64,000 nucleotides of DNA from Pricia mediterranea (GCF_032248455.1 NZ_JAVTTP010000001.1:2416501-2480500), one strand, 5' to 3'; numbered from the stretch's first letter, positions 18,605 through 28,390 are shown. Program-made: numbers and translations. Notes: a model not told the origin generated them from the letters alone.

Positions 18605-19896
18605 AGTCCGAACAAACTAGGTAGCCAAAGACTTAGGGCCGGAATATAGGTTACCAGTATCAAGGCGATAATCATGGCCACAAAAAGGGGCAACAGCGGT
18701 TTTACGACCTTTTCTATGGTAGTTTTGGCTATACCGACGCCTACAAAGAGCACCGAGCCCACGGGCGGGGTGCAAAGACCGATACATAGGTTGAGTACCA
18801 TGATGATGCCGAAATGTACGGGGTCTAGGCCCAATGCGGTTACCACGGGCAAGAATATCGGGGTAAAGATGAGAACGGCGGGCGTCATATCCATAAAGAT
18901 GCCAACAAATAGTAACAACAAATTGATTATCAATAAAATGACGATTGGGTTGTCACTTAGCGCCAAAAGTCCAGTACTGATGTCCTGGGGGATATTTTCG
19001 TAAGACAAGGCCCATGACATACTGATCGATGTGCCTATAAGTAGCATTACTATAGCCGTGGTCGCCGATGAATCCAATAAAATCTGTGGAAGTTTCGGAA
19101 ACGTAATTTCCCTGTAGACAAAGCCAAGAATCAAGCTGTAGAGGACTGCGATAGCAGAAGCTTCCGTCGCGGTAAAGATACCGGCTACGATACCGCCGAT
19201 GACCACCACCAACATGAGCAGACTGGGAAATGCGTCAATGAAGGTCCTAAAAATTTCCCTTAGCGAACTTCGCTTTCCCAGCTTAAAACCTTTTTTCTTG
19301 GCCCATAAAGAGGCAACGATCATAAGGAATAGACCGGTAAGTATCCCAGGGATGTATCCGGCAAGAAACAAGGCGGCTATCGAAGCACCGCCACTGGCCA
19401 AGGAGTAGACAATCAATACGTTACTTGGAGGAATGACTAGACCTGTCGTGGCCGCGGTGATATTGACGGCCGCCCCAAATTCCTTGGAATAACCTTCTTT
19501 TTCCATCTCCGGACCGATGATACTTCCCATGGCAGATGCCGCCGCCATAGCCGATCCCGCAATTGCACCCATTAACATTGCGGAAATGATATTGATTAAA
19601 GCCAGTCCGCCCGGAAGGGCCCCTACCAAGGTTTTGGCAAAAGCGATCAACCGATGGGCGATACCGCCTTTGTTCATCAGCTCTCCCGAAAGTATAAAGA
19701 GGGGAATGGCCAAGAGAGCAAAACTGTCGAGTCCAGTGCCGATGCGTTGCGATACTGTCGTGAAGGCGGGTGTAAAGGGAATACTCGTCAGCATGGTCAA
19801 TACCGATGAAATGGCGATGCTCCAGGCTACGGGTGTGCCGATGGCCAATAAGACGACAAAACTGATGACCAGCACCAAGACGGGAATATACTCCAT
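18601..19896 (-). CDS. dctM: TRAP transporter large permease DctM
   Basis: A 431-aa inner-membrane protein with about 11-12 hydrophobic helices, the ion-coupled transport subunit of a TRAP carrier that imports organic acids with sodium. Family motifs include PLFILSGELMNKGGIAHRL and STAIAGSA-like MGAIAGSAMAAAS and GLVIPPSN. It is the last gene of the operon uxaC-dctP-dctQ-dctM; dctQ ends 5 nt upstream. With uxaC in the same operon, hexuronates (glucuronate or galacturonate) are the likely substrates. It converges on susD with overlapping stop codons. Confidence 0.94.
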   Translation of the reverse strand: MEYIPVLVLVISFVVLLAIGTPVAWSIAISSVLTMLTSIPFTPAFTTVSQRIGTGLDSFALLAIPLFILSGELMNKGGIAHRLIAFAKTLVGALPGGLALINIISAMLMGAIAGSAMAAASAMGSIIGPEMEKEGYSKEFGAAVNITAATTGLVIPPSNVLIVYSLASGGASIAALFLAGYIPGILTGLFLMIVASLWAKKKGFKLGKRSSLREIFRTFIDAFPSLLMLVVVIGGIVAGIFTATEASAIAVLYSLILGFVYREITFPKLPQILLDSSATTAIVMLLIGTSISMSWALSYENIPQDISTGLLALSDNPIVILLIINLLLLFVGIFMDMTPAVLIFTPIFLPVVTALGLDPVHFGIIMVLNLCIGLCTPPVGSVLFVGVGIAKTTIEKVVKPLLPLFVAMIIALILVTYIPALSLWLPSLFGL

Positions 19897-19901
19897 GGAA
19901 A

Positions 19902-20360
19902 CTATTTTTTAAATAGGTCGAAAATTTTATAATAGATGATCAGTACTCCGCTAACGGGAATAACCAAATAGACCAAGGCTAACGGAACCTGAAGGGCAGG
20001 CGAATGCTGTTCGAGGACATATACGATATAGACTAGCCGAGATCCTCCGATGACAAAGGCGCAGAAAGCAAACAAGATAACGAGCCAATCAACGATGGCA
20101 CGGAGGCGTCTCTGGGTCTTTTCGCTGAATTTTTTGGGCAGCACATCGATGGCGACATGCAGGTTTTGACCGGAAACATAAGCTGCTCCCAAGATGCCGA
20201 TCCATATTAATAGATAGCGGGCCAGCTCGTCGGTAAAGGAACTGGGTGCGCCCAAAAGGAACCGGCTGAAAACCTGCCACAGTACGTTCAGGGTCATCAC
20301 CGCCATAAGAATGACCAAGGCATTGGCCAGGATTTTATCGATTGTTGCCCGTAATCGCAT
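19902..20360 (-). CDS. dctQ: TRAP transporter small permease DctQ
   Basis: A 152-aa inner-membrane protein with four predicted helices, the accessory permease subunit of the TRAP carrier. Typical features are NVLWQVFSRFLLGAPSSFTDELARYLLIW, of which the segment around DELARY is the family hallmark, and a helix near the C-terminus (LVYLVIPVSGVLIIYY). It lies between the binding protein gene (84 nt upstream) and dctM (5 nt downstream) and should form a complex with DctM. Confidence 0.92.
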   Translation of the reverse strand: MRLRATIDKILANALVILMAVMTLNVLWQVFSRFLLGAPSSFTDELARYLLIWIGILGAAYVSGQNLHVAIDVLPKKFSEKTQRRLRAIVDWLVILFAFCAFVIGGSRLVYIVYVLEQHSPALQVPLALVYLVIPVSGVLIIYYKIFDLFKK

Positions 20361-20444
20361 TTTTGATCGGTTTATTGGTTAGTCTTACTTCCTACGTCAA
20401 TCCTCCTATGCAGATTTTATAAGTTACGTGACGGTTAGGTTATT

Positions 20445-21425
20445 TTATTTAGTTGCCCTGATATCTTGTATCAATTGGGATAGCTCAGTATCTTCTTTGT
20501 ACTTATCATAGATGTCCTCGACCTCTTCGGAAAACAATTCCTTATTGGGTCTGATTATCTCCACCCCGGCCTTCTCTACTTCGGCCAAGGCCTCTTTTTC
20601 CGACTCCATCCATAGTTCCCTTTGATATCCGATGGAGTTGTCAACGGCTTGTTTTAACCAGCCGCGCTCTTCCTCGGAAAGTTTGTCCCAGAGATGCGTA
20701 CCCGCCAAAAGCACGTCCGGTAGTACCGTATGCTCGTCCAACGTATAAAATTTACAGACCTCGTAGTGTCTCGAAAGATAAAAACTGGGCGGATTGTTTT
20801 CGGCTCCATCTACTACGCCCTGTTGTAGGGCGGTATAGAGCTCGCCCCAAGAAATGGGAGTGGGTGACCCTCCAAGGGCCTTGACCATATTGACGGCAGT
20901 AACACTTTCCATCACCCTTATTTTAAGGCCGACTAGGTCTTCTGGACTGTGAACGGGGCGGTCTTTGGTATAAAAACTTCGGCTACCGGCATCATAATAT
21001 CCAAGTCCCTTGAGCCAATATTGTTCTCCTTCGTTCAGAAGGCTTTGTCCGATGGGGCCGTCCAATACGTTAAAGGAATGTTGTCTGTCGCGAAACAAAA
21101 AGGGAAGGCCCAAGACCCTCATTTTGGGGGCAAAGTTCTCCAAGGTGCCTACGGAGACCTTGGTCATATCCAGACTTCCGATTTGCAGTAGTTCAAGACA
21201 CTGCCTTTCGGTACCCAGTTGCTGACTGGGATAAATCTTTAGGGTCATTTTTCCGTCGGATAGCTCCTCAAGATGCTCTCCCATTTTGACCATCGCCTTG
21301 TGCACGGAATGGCTCGTGTCGAGCCCATGCCCCAGACGTACGGTACGCGTTTTTATCAATTCTTCGCAGGAGCTCGTGCCCAATGCGATTATAAGACAAA
21401 CGATAAGGTTGAGATACGATTTCAT
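20445..21425 (-). CDS. dctP: TRAP transporter substrate-binding protein DctP, lipoprotein
   Basis: A 326-aa periplasmic receptor of the TRAP carrier. The signal peptide ends in a lipobox (IALGTSSC, C20), so it is probably membrane-anchored, whereas most Gram-negative DctP proteins are soluble. The DctP fold is evident: TVRLGHGLDTSHSVHKAM, the ligand-carboxylate Arg in VGLKIRVMES, and QQGVVDGAENNPPSFY. Its ATG overlaps the stop of uxaC by one base (TAATG), indicating translational coupling. Context points to a hexuronate ligand; sequence alone does not settle glucuronate versus galacturonate. Confidence 0.92.
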   Translation of the reverse strand: MKSYLNLIVCLIIALGTSSCEELIKTRTVRLGHGLDTSHSVHKAMVKMGEHLEELSDGKMTLKIYPSQQLGTERQCLELLQIGSLDMTKVSVGTLENFAPKMRVLGLPFLFRDRQHSFNVLDGPIGQSLLNEGEQYWLKGLGYYDAGSRSFYTKDRPVHSPEDLVGLKIRVMESVTAVNMVKALGGSPTPISWGELYTALQQGVVDGAENNPPSFYLSRHYEVCKFYTLDEHTVLPDVLLAGTHLWDKLSEEERGWLKQAVDNSIGYQRELWMESEKEALAEVEKAGVEIIRPNKELFSEEVEDIYDKYKEDTELSQLIQDIRATK

Positions 21426-22831
21426 TAAAAATCAAAGTATTCTTTAGCGTTAGTATAACAAATATCCTGCACCAGTTTGCCGATCCACTCCATATCGTTG
21501 GGCAATTCCCCGTTTTTGATATCCTCCCCGAAAAGATTGCACAATATACGTCGAAAATATTCGTGCCGCGGAAAGGACAGAAAACTTCTAGAATCCGTCA
21601 ACATTCCGATGAAACAACTGATGAGCCCCATATTCGACAGGGTATTCATCTGATCTTCCATCCCATCTTTTTGGTCCAAGAACCACCAGCCCGATCCCCA
21701 CTGAACCTTGCCTTTGATGCTTCCGTCATTAAAATTACCGATCATGGTCGCCAAGACGGCGTTATCGGTAGGGTTGAGGTTGTAGAGAATGGTCTTGGTC
21801 AGCTTATTTCTTCCGTCCAGGGTATCCAAAAACCTCGACAGGCTTTCGGCTTGCTGGTAATCGCCGATGGAATCCCAGCCCGTATCGGGACCCAATTTTT
21901 CGAGCATTCTGCTATTATTGTTCCGCAACGCGCCCAGATGGAATTGTTGTACCCATCCAAAATCATGATAGGTTTCCGCGAGGAACAAGAGCAGGGCACT
22001 TCGAAATTTATTCGCTTCCCCTTCCGATAGCTCATTGCCTTCCCGGCGTTTTTTGAAGATGGATTTCACCTCTGCATCGGTAAAGGTTTCAGCATAAAGA
22101 TGACTCAGACCATGATCGCAGAGTCTGCAACCATTATCGTGAAAGAACGAAATGCGCTTTTTCAAGGTATCGCACAGGGCATCGTAGGTGTCGATGGAAA
22201 CGCCTGAGACATCCGAAAGCGTGTCTAGATAACCGTTATAGTCATCGCTGTCTATAAGCAGAGCCTTGTCGGGTCGGAATGCGGTACTTACCTTGGTATC
22301 AAAATCGCTTTTGGCGAGTCTTTGGTGATGTTCTAAGGTGTCCGTTGGGTCCTCGGTTGTGCACAATACCTTGACGTTCATTTTTGAAATCAGGTTTCGA
22401 CAACTGAAATCAGGAGTGTTCAATGTCTCCGACACTGATTGATAGATCGACGAAGCATTTTTCTCTGAAAGTAGGTCTTTACGATCAAAATACCGCGATA
22501 GTTCCATGTGCGTCCAATGGTAGAGCGGATTTCGCATGGTATAGGGCACGGTGTAGGCCCATTTGTTGAATTTCTCTTTATCGGAAGCGTTACCGGTAAT
22601 GAATTTTTCCTCGATACCCAGGTTTCTCATCGCGCGCCACTTGTAATGGTCACCATTGATCCAGGCCTGCGTGATGTTCTCAAAGTTCTTGTCATCGGCC
22701 AAGGCCTTAGGGGGTAGGTGGTTGTGATAGTCGATTATGGGCATTTTGGCCGCAAAATCGTGGTATAGGGTTTCCGCTTGTTTGCTTCCTAATAAAAAAT
22801 TGCCTTGCAGAAAGGGATTTTCATACTTCAT
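21425..22831 (-). CDS. uxaC: Uronate isomerase
   Basis: A 468-aa cytoplasmic isomerase converting D-glucuronate to D-fructuronate and D-galacturonate to D-tagaturonate, a member of the amidohydrolase superfamily. The metal-binding DYHNHLPPKAL is near residue 33, WINGDHYKWRAM and the C-terminal ISCFIGMLTDSRSFLSF segment are characteristic. First gene of an operon with the TRAP carrier, so import and first catabolic step are co-expressed. The later steps (uxaB/uxuB, uxaA/uxuA, kdgK, kdgA) are not in the window. Twelve-base direct repeats upstream may be operator sites. Confidence 0.95.
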   Translation of the reverse strand: MKYENPFLQGNFLLGSKQAETLYHDFAAKMPIIDYHNHLPPKALADDKNFENITQAWINGDHYKWRAMRNLGIEEKFITGNASDKEKFNKWAYTVPYTMRNPLYHWTHMELSRYFDRKDLLSEKNASSIYQSVSETLNTPDFSCRNLISKMNVKVLCTTEDPTDTLEHHQRLAKSDFDTKVSTAFRPDKALLIDSDDYNGYLDTLSDVSGVSIDTYDALCDTLKKRISFFHDNGCRLCDHGLSHLYAETFTDAEVKSIFKKRREGNELSEGEANKFRSALLLFLAETYHDFGWVQQFHLGALRNNNSRMLEKLGPDTGWDSIGDYQQAESLSRFLDTLDGRNKLTKTILYNLNPTDNAVLATMIGNFNDGSIKGKVQWGSGWWFLDQKDGMEDQMNTLSNMGLISCFIGMLTDSRSFLSFPRHEYFRRILCNLFGEDIKNGELPNDMEWIGKLVQDICYTNAKEYFDF

Positions 22832-23210
22832 AGTAGACCTTAGAGATTGAGACTGAGCTTCGGTATGCTCGGACTAAAGTTGACAAACGAAACTTTGCAA
22901 ATCTTAAAAATAGTTCACTCATCCCGTTTAAGCAAGAAATCTGTCTAAAGATACAGTGGGCTTGTACATAAAGTTTGCGTATGAGACAAGAGAATTTTGG
23001 ATACCACAACGTTATTTGTACATAAAGAATACCTTAGCGACTTAGGATTAAGAAATATTGGGAAAGGCCTTCAGCCGTTCCGTCAATCTTATTCAAACGA
23101 CAAACCCACCCTGTCCGGATTTTTTTTTCACTGATCAGGCAACGGTAGGTGGCCAGCAAAAATAAATTGACATCAATAAATCAGCTTAAACAACAAAAAC
23201 AGAGATACAG
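22832..23210. other. Divergent intergenic region between uxaC and the SDR gene
   Basis: A 379-bp gap upstream of both divergent genes. It contains a pair of identical 12-bp direct repeats (listed separately). I find no exact TAnnTTTG box for either gene and no credible ORF. Confidence 0.6.
22962..23027. repeat. Two identical 12-bp direct repeats upstream of uxaC
   Basis: TTGTACATAAAG occurs at 22962-22973 and again at 23016-23027, 54 bp apart centre to centre. Each contains the palindrome TGTACA. They lie 130-195 bp upstream of uxaC and 185-250 bp upstream of the SDR gene, suitable for a regulator of either. Confidence 0.5.
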
Positions 23211-23924
23211 ATGAAAGATTTGAAGAATAAAGTGGCCTACATTACGGGAGGCTCTAAAGGAATTGGATATGGAGTTGCGCAAAAGCTGCTCGAAGCGGGT
23301 ATGAGAGTCGCCGTGAGTGGCCGTACCTTGAAATCGGTCAAGGCAGCGGCCGCACACTTAGCAAAAGATGATCAAGTATTGGCCATTGAGTCAGATGTGG
23401 CCGATCACGATGACGAGAAAAAGGCTGTCCAGGAAATTTTGGACAAATGGGGGCAGTTAGATGTGGTCTTGGCCAATGCGGGGGTCGGAAACTTTGCCCC
23501 GATAGATGAAATGTCGGACAAGGACTGGCATCAAATGATCGACACGAATCTCAGCGGGGCCTTTCACACCCTTCAGGCTTCCGTTGAAGCCCTGAAAAAA
23601 TCCAAGGGATATTACATGACTTTGGCCAGTCTGGCGGGCTGCAATTTTTTTGCGAACGGAGCCGGCTATAATGCCTCGAAATTCGGGGTCGTCGGTTTTA
23701 CCCAAGCGGCGATGCTTGATTTGCGAAAGTATGATATCAAGGTGTCAACGATTATGCCCGGCTCGGTCAAAACTCATTTTGCGGGAAATGAGCCTGACAG
23801 CTCCGACGATTGGAAAATTCATCCCGAGGATATTGGAGAGCTGGTGATCGACCTGCTAAAGATGCATCCACGGACCTTGCCTAGTAAAATAGAGGTTCGC
23901 CCAAGTAGGCCCGATAAGAAGTAG
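23211..23924 (+). CDS. Short-chain dehydrogenase/reductase
   Basis: A 237-aa classical SDR using NAD(P)H. The cofactor motif is TGGSKGIG (about 12-19), NAGVG is present, the catalytic Ser is in TLASLAG and the active Tyr/Lys in YNASKFG. The annotated relatives are usually 3-oxoacyl-ACP reductase-like, but the substrate cannot be told. Being divergent from uxaC, it could reduce a keto-uronate or DEH-type intermediate; this is a context guess only. It converges with the AddB-like gene with no spacer between their stops. Confidence 0.85.
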   Translation: MKDLKNKVAYITGGSKGIGYGVAQKLLEAGMRVAVSGRTLKSVKAAAAHLAKDDQVLAIESDVADHDDEKKAVQEILDKWGQLDVVLANAGVGNFAPIDEMSDKDWHQMIDTNLSGAFHTLQASVEALKKSKGYYMTLASLAGCNFFANGAGYNASKFGVVGFTQAAMLDLRKYDIKVSTIMPGSVKTHFAGNEPDSSDDWKIHPEDIGELVIDLLKMHPRTLPSKIEVRPSRPDKK

Positions 23925-26684
23925 CTACACCTCTTTCTCGCTAAATGGTATATCGGGATTGCAGATTTCCAGTACTAAATTACTCAGCTCTTGACCAAAC
24001 TGATCTAGGGTCGCCTGCGTAATATTCGTGTCTTTCGCGCGACTTCTTTTTGAGGGCTTGGTGGCAAAACGCATCAGACCGGCACCGAGGTTTTTAAACG
24101 AAACAATTCCTGCCTCGATAGATGATATCGGGTCTTGTTTGTGGTACATCAAAGCGTAACATAGTATTTGAAAGGCTTTACTGTAATCGTAATTTGAGGC
24201 GATGTCTTCCCAAGCTACAATTTCTACTTGGGCAGGGGTTACTTTTCCCGTTTTATAGTCGATAATCCGTACGTTACCGTCCATTTCGTCGATACGGTCC
24301 AGCTTTCCCTTTAAATTAACTGTGAAATCGATTCCAGGAATATCCAGCGATACCTGTAATTTTTCTTCAAGACCCAACAGTTTGATGCGATGGTGCTTGA
24401 CATTCTCCATTTCCTGATCAATAAAATTTTCGATATAGCGGTGGATGACATGAAAAGCAATAAGGTTCTTACCTCTTGAGATATCCCCGTCTCCGTAGCT
24501 CTTTTTGAAATGATGTTCGATTATTCCCTTGCTATCGGCTTTAGCCGTTTTCAGCCCTTCTACGGTGAGATACTCGCCCAAAAATGGACGGTACAGATCT
24601 TCAAGGGTGTCGTGCACGATAGTGCCAAAGGTATTGGCCGCTAACGTTTCTTCAACTTCAAGAACATCGTCGATGCCCAATACGTAACGCCGATAAAATT
24701 CTAAGGGATTGCGAATGTAGTTGCTGAGCGAAGTCGGGGAAAATCCCTTGGCAGCATGTGATTTTATAAGATCGAGCAACGACGCGTCCTTCTTTATTTG
24801 TTTCAGATGTTTTGAGCTAGGGGATATGCTGGGCGAGGCTTGGGTCTCGACAATATGCTGAGGCCTGTTCCCGTCGGTCAGTAGTTGATCGATCAACCTG
24901 CTCCGTTCCCCGCCCCCCAATCCGTCATCCGGTTCGGTACTATATAGAATGTAAACTTGCTTGGCACGTTGTAACAGGCGATAAAAATGATAGGTGTAGA
25001 CTGCATCCTTTTCCTTATAGGTGGGCAGATTGGAATGTAATTTTAAATCGAAGGGAATAAAGGAATTATTTGATTTTCCCGATGGCAAAATTCCCTCATT
25101 GACCGAAGTTATAATTACCGTATCAAAGTCCAAATTGCGGCTTTCGAGCATCCCCATGATTTGAAGACCTTGTAAGGGTTCTCCTTGAAAATCGAGGGTC
25201 TCGGAGGATAAAAGCTCTCGATATAAGCTCTGTAAGGATTTTAGATCGTCTATAAAATTATAAGTCCCAAGAAGTGTGTCTAGCTGGTTGAATAGTTCGT
25301 AGAACCGGTATAGGTATTCCATGCCTAGCCGGCTTGCCCTATTTTGAGGCCTTGTTCTAAGTTCGGCAATGATGTTTAGTCCTATCTGAACAATTTCCTG
25401 AGGATTGGGGTTATTTTCATGAAAGACCAGCTTGAGCGTTTTGTCGTTCCGATGCGTGCAAGCCCACAGTCGTGAAGCTTTGATGTAAATCCAATTTTTG
25501 CTCTTTATACGGGTTTGAATGGTTTCCTTGATCGGGTCATCTTTTGCATTCAACAATGCGTTGGTACTGGGATGCGCCAAAAAATCAAGTATATCACGGT
25601 AGAACCATCCTTGATTACTACGGTTAATGTAAAGGGCGATGAACATTTCGAAAAAAGTTGCCAAGGGCGTCTTGTGCAGTGGATATCCCATGGTAATATT
25701 TACTCCCTCGATTTCGGGAGGGATTGCATTCAATAAAGAGTTTAGCAGACTTTCTTCCCCTAGTACTACAGCTGTGCTTTTCAAGCCTCCGGGATGCCCT
25801 TGGTGTATATCATGCAACAATTGGCCGGTGTATTTCGATTGGGAAACATTCTTGGGCACCCCAATAATCTTTATTTTTTTTTCGGAGAGGTAATGTTCGC
25901 TTACTCCCTTTATGCCACGGGCAGCCAGATAGGGCCATGTTTTACCATGATGACGGATGAAGTAGCTGGCGTCATGAACCGCGTCGTTTAGGAAATGCTT
26001 ATCAATATCCCAAAAAATTTCAGCGGGACAGGTATCCAGAATTTGCTGAATGATTTGACTTTCCGCCGTATTGAGTGCGTTAAAGCCTAGAAAAATAAAG
26101 ACCTTAGCGGGCATATGGGTGAGATATTCCTCCAGTTTGTCACAGGCCGTTCGATAGACCAAGCCTTGGTGACCTAACCCATCGCTCAACAGAGCATGGT
26201 TAAAATTGCGATATATGGGTTCTAGGTTGTTCCAAAAGCTGAGGTAATCTTCCATCATTTGCGTCTTTCCCGGTCGTAACGACCAATGTTCCATCTCTTG
26301 GATATCGGAAAGACTGTCGAAGAGCTTTTCGGCGTCGATGAGGTAACGATCTATCTCATTGATATCCTGTAACAATGTCTGGCCCCATTTTGAAAAACTG
26401 TAGAAGTTGTCTTGCGGGTCAGGCTTGCGCGATACGTAGGTTTTATACAGGTAGAACAGCTGCTGGGTTTGGGTTGCATAGGCCAATCCCGAAATTTTTT
26501 CGATAAACTCTTCGATGCTGTAAATATCAGGTGCGAAAAAGGTTTTGTCCGCTTTTTCGGCGAGGGCCTTTCTCAGAAATGTGCCAGCGCGCTTACTCGG
26601 CAGCACGAATATGAGGTCTTCGAATGTCTCATATTTCATTTCGACCTCGGCTACAACATCCTCCAAAAAACTAGTCATACCCAT
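23925..26684 (-). CDS. AddB-like PD-(D/E)XK nuclease family protein
   Basis: A 919-aa protein with the layout of AddB: an N-terminal inactivated superfamily-1 helicase half (VLPSKRAGTFLRKAL at about 26) and a C-terminal RecB-family nuclease. The nuclease active site is visible as GKLDRID and IIDYKTGKV (about 810-830). The four-Cys iron-sulfur cluster of Bacillus AddB is not apparent around YIRNPLEFYRRYVLGI. The expected role is in double-strand-break resection with an AddA-type UvrD helicase-nuclease, but no such partner is encoded in the window. The start may be M1 or the nearby M3. Confidence 0.85.
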   Translation of the reverse strand: MGMTSFLEDVVAEVEMKYETFEDLIFVLPSKRAGTFLRKALAEKADKTFFAPDIYSIEEFIEKISGLAYATQTQQLFYLYKTYVSRKPDPQDNFYSFSKWGQTLLQDINEIDRYLIDAEKLFDSLSDIQEMEHWSLRPGKTQMMEDYLSFWNNLEPIYRNFNHALLSDGLGHQGLVYRTACDKLEEYLTHMPAKVFIFLGFNALNTAESQIIQQILDTCPAEIFWDIDKHFLNDAVHDASYFIRHHGKTWPYLAARGIKGVSEHYLSEKKIKIIGVPKNVSQSKYTGQLLHDIHQGHPGGLKSTAVVLGEESLLNSLLNAIPPEIEGVNITMGYPLHKTPLATFFEMFIALYINRSNQGWFYRDILDFLAHPSTNALLNAKDDPIKETIQTRIKSKNWIYIKASRLWACTHRNDKTLKLVFHENNPNPQEIVQIGLNIIAELRTRPQNRASRLGMEYLYRFYELFNQLDTLLGTYNFIDDLKSLQSLYRELLSSETLDFQGEPLQGLQIMGMLESRNLDFDTVIITSVNEGILPSGKSNNSFIPFDLKLHSNLPTYKEKDAVYTYHFYRLLQRAKQVYILYSTEPDDGLGGGERSRLIDQLLTDGNRPQHIVETQASPSISPSSKHLKQIKKDASLLDLIKSHAAKGFSPTSLSNYIRNPLEFYRRYVLGIDDVLEVEETLAANTFGTIVHDTLEDLYRPFLGEYLTVEGLKTAKADSKGIIEHHFKKSYGDGDISRGKNLIAFHVIHRYIENFIDQEMENVKHHRIKLLGLEEKLQVSLDIPGIDFTVNLKGKLDRIDEMDGNVRIIDYKTGKVTPAQVEIVAWEDIASNYDYSKAFQILCYALMYHKQDPISSIEAGIVSFKNLGAGLMRFATKPSKRSRAKDTNITQATLDQFGQELSNLVLEICNPDIPFSEKEV

Positions 26685-26994
26685 TCTTATTAAACCTTAA
26701 AATGCTTGTCCGTCTATTTACCCAATCGTCCAATAATGACATGAGACTATATGACCTAAGACGCAAGACTACCGATATTTCTCATGAACGAACCACCTTT
26801 TAAAATATTTCGTCCTAAGTCCGAAGTCGGGATTAGGCGTCTAAGTAGGTAAACGTCAAATTCAAATGCTAATGACAGCCCGCAAACGACTTCAAAAATA
26901 GGGATTAGATTGTTGCCATGATAATGTGCTGTGAATTCGGCATAAAAAAAGCCCTGGCATTTGCCAGGGCTTTTCTAATGATATGGAGTGAAAC
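26685..26994. other. Intergenic region between the AddB-like gene and ompA
   Basis: About 310 bp. The only clear element is the terminator hairpin at 26947-26974 that ends the OmpA transcript. I see no exact promoter box for the AddB-like gene. Confidence 0.6.
26947..26974 (-). terminator. Terminator of the OmpA/TSP3 gene
   Basis: AAAAGCCCTGGC and GCCAGGGCTTTT form a perfect 12-bp stem with an ATTT loop. On the minus strand it runs into seven T, directly after the stop codon of the OmpA-like gene. Confidence 0.92.
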
Positions 26995-28356
26995 TTACTC
27001 TTTAACCAAGTTGATTTCAACCCTTCTGTTCTCTGCTCTACCGGCTCTAGTGTTGTTAGTGGCGATAGGCTTATCCTCACCGTAACCGATGGCGGACAAT
27101 CTGAACTCTTGGATACCTTTGTCAACTAAGAACTCTTTTACGGAAAGTGCTCTAGACTCAGATAGACTCTTGTTCAATTTTTCGCTACCCACGCTATCCG
27201 TATGACCTTCGACGGTGAACTTAGCATTAGGATACTCGTTCAGGATTTGGATAATGTCGACCATTACTGAAGTTGATTCAGCTTTAATCGATGATTTACC
27301 AGTGTCGAAGTTGATGGTACGAGCATACTCGTTCAATTGCTTCTGAACTTCTTCGGTAACTTCTGGGCAACCGTCGTTCGCTACGGTACCGGGAGTGTCA
27401 ACACACTTGTCATCTTTATCCAAGACGCCGTCACCATCTGTATCGGGCCATGGGCATCCGTTGTTCTCGGCAGGACCTGCTTCGTTCGGGCACTCATCGT
27501 CTCCATCGGCAACTCCGTCACCGTCAGCATCAGGACATCCATCAAGCGCAGCTATACCAGCTTCGTTCGGACACTTATCGTCTTTATCGGCAATGCCGTC
27601 GCCATCAGAGTCTGGGCAACCGTTCATTTCTTTAGAACCGGCTTCATTCGGACATTCATCGTCTTTGTCCGGAATACCGTCGCCGTCAGAATCTGGGCAA
27701 CCTTGGAATTCCTCTAAGCCAGCAACTTCTGGACAAGCATCGTCCTTATCGTAGATGCCGTCACCGTCCGTATCGGTGCCGCCGAATTTAACCGCGATTC
27801 CAGCCATATGCTGAAAATGCTTGCGTCCGTAATCCTCGAACGCGTGCTTGTAGCTAGTTTGTACGGTAAGACCGATATTGTCGGTAAACCAAAAATTGAT
27901 ACCAAGACCACCATTTACGGTACCGGCACCAATTTCGTCAACCCAAGTATAACCACCACCGATCTCAACGAATGGATCGAGGATAAATTCGGGTGCAAAA
28001 GCATATTTTATTGTTCCATCTAAAGCATAGTGGGAAAGATCGTCCACGCCAACATCGCCCAATTTGTCGATCTTATTCAACGAACCTCTAACACCAACGG
28101 ACAAATTGTTGCCTACGGAGCGGGATACACCAATGTAAGAAATGGAAGGAAGAATGTTCCAGTGGTCGCTCGCGTTGAAGAACTCATTACCAAAAGAGCT
28201 GGTCTGAGTAGGGAAGTTGTCGTCGCTCGTCGGATAGACGTCAATGGCGTTCACCCCAAAACTAACCTGCCACGGGTTATTTTCGTCTTGCGCTTGCATG
28301 CTGCCAACGCCTACGAATAGCAGGGCGACAACCAATAATTTGCTAAGATGTTTCAT
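26995..28356 (-). CDS. OmpA family protein with thrombospondin type-3 repeats
   Basis: A 453-aa major outer-membrane protein. In order: signal peptide (MKHLSKLL to SMQAQ), N-terminal eight-strand-like barrel (about 24-190), five calcium-binding TSP3 repeats of about 27 aa (DxDGDGIxDKDDxCP) and a C-terminal OmpA peptidoglycan-binding domain ([29 protein letters not shown] split by function, RRVEINLV). It anchors the outer membrane to the cell wall; calcium probably stiffens the linker. The longest frame begins with a TTG at 28362; the ATG at 28356 is the better start. It has its own consensus promoter and a perfect terminator. Confidence 0.93.
   Translation of the reverse strand: MKHLSKLLVVALLFVGVGSMQAQDENNPWQVSFGVNAIDVYPTSDDNFPTQTSSFGNEFFNASDHWNILPSISYIGVSRSVGNNLSVGVRGSLNKIDKLGDVGVDDLSHYALDGTIKYAFAPEFILDPFVEIGGGYTWVDEIGAGTVNGGLGINFWFTDNIGLTVQTSYKHAFEDYGRKHFQHMAGIAVKFGGTDTDGDGIYDKDDACPEVAGLEEFQGCPDSDGDGIPDKDDECPNEAGSKEMNGCPDSDGDGIADKDDKCPNEAGIAALDGCPDADGDGVADGDDECPNEAGPAENNGCPWPDTDGDGVLDKDDKCVDTPGTVANDGCPEVTEEVQKQLNEYARTINFDTGKSSIKAESTSVMVDIIQILNEYPNAKFTVEGHTDSVGSEKLNKSLSESRALSVKEFLVDKGIQEFRLSAIGYGEDKPIATNNTRAGRAENRRVEINLVKE
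27364..27774 (-). repeat. Five tandem TSP3 repeats within the OmpA-like gene
   Basis: Units of 27 codons (one has 29) each with an Asp-rich calcium loop DxDGDGxxDxDD and two Cys-Pro turns. The DNA is imperfectly repeated every 81 bp. It is coding, so it should not be read as a CRISPR or satellite. Confidence 0.85.
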
Positions 28357-28390
28357 GTTCAAATTTTTAAGTTTAAGTGTTTATTAGCTG

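Noticed and set aside
27364-27774. Regular 81-bp repeats resembling an array
   Set aside because: They encode the TSP3 calcium repeats in frame within the OmpA-like gene; not a CRISPR.
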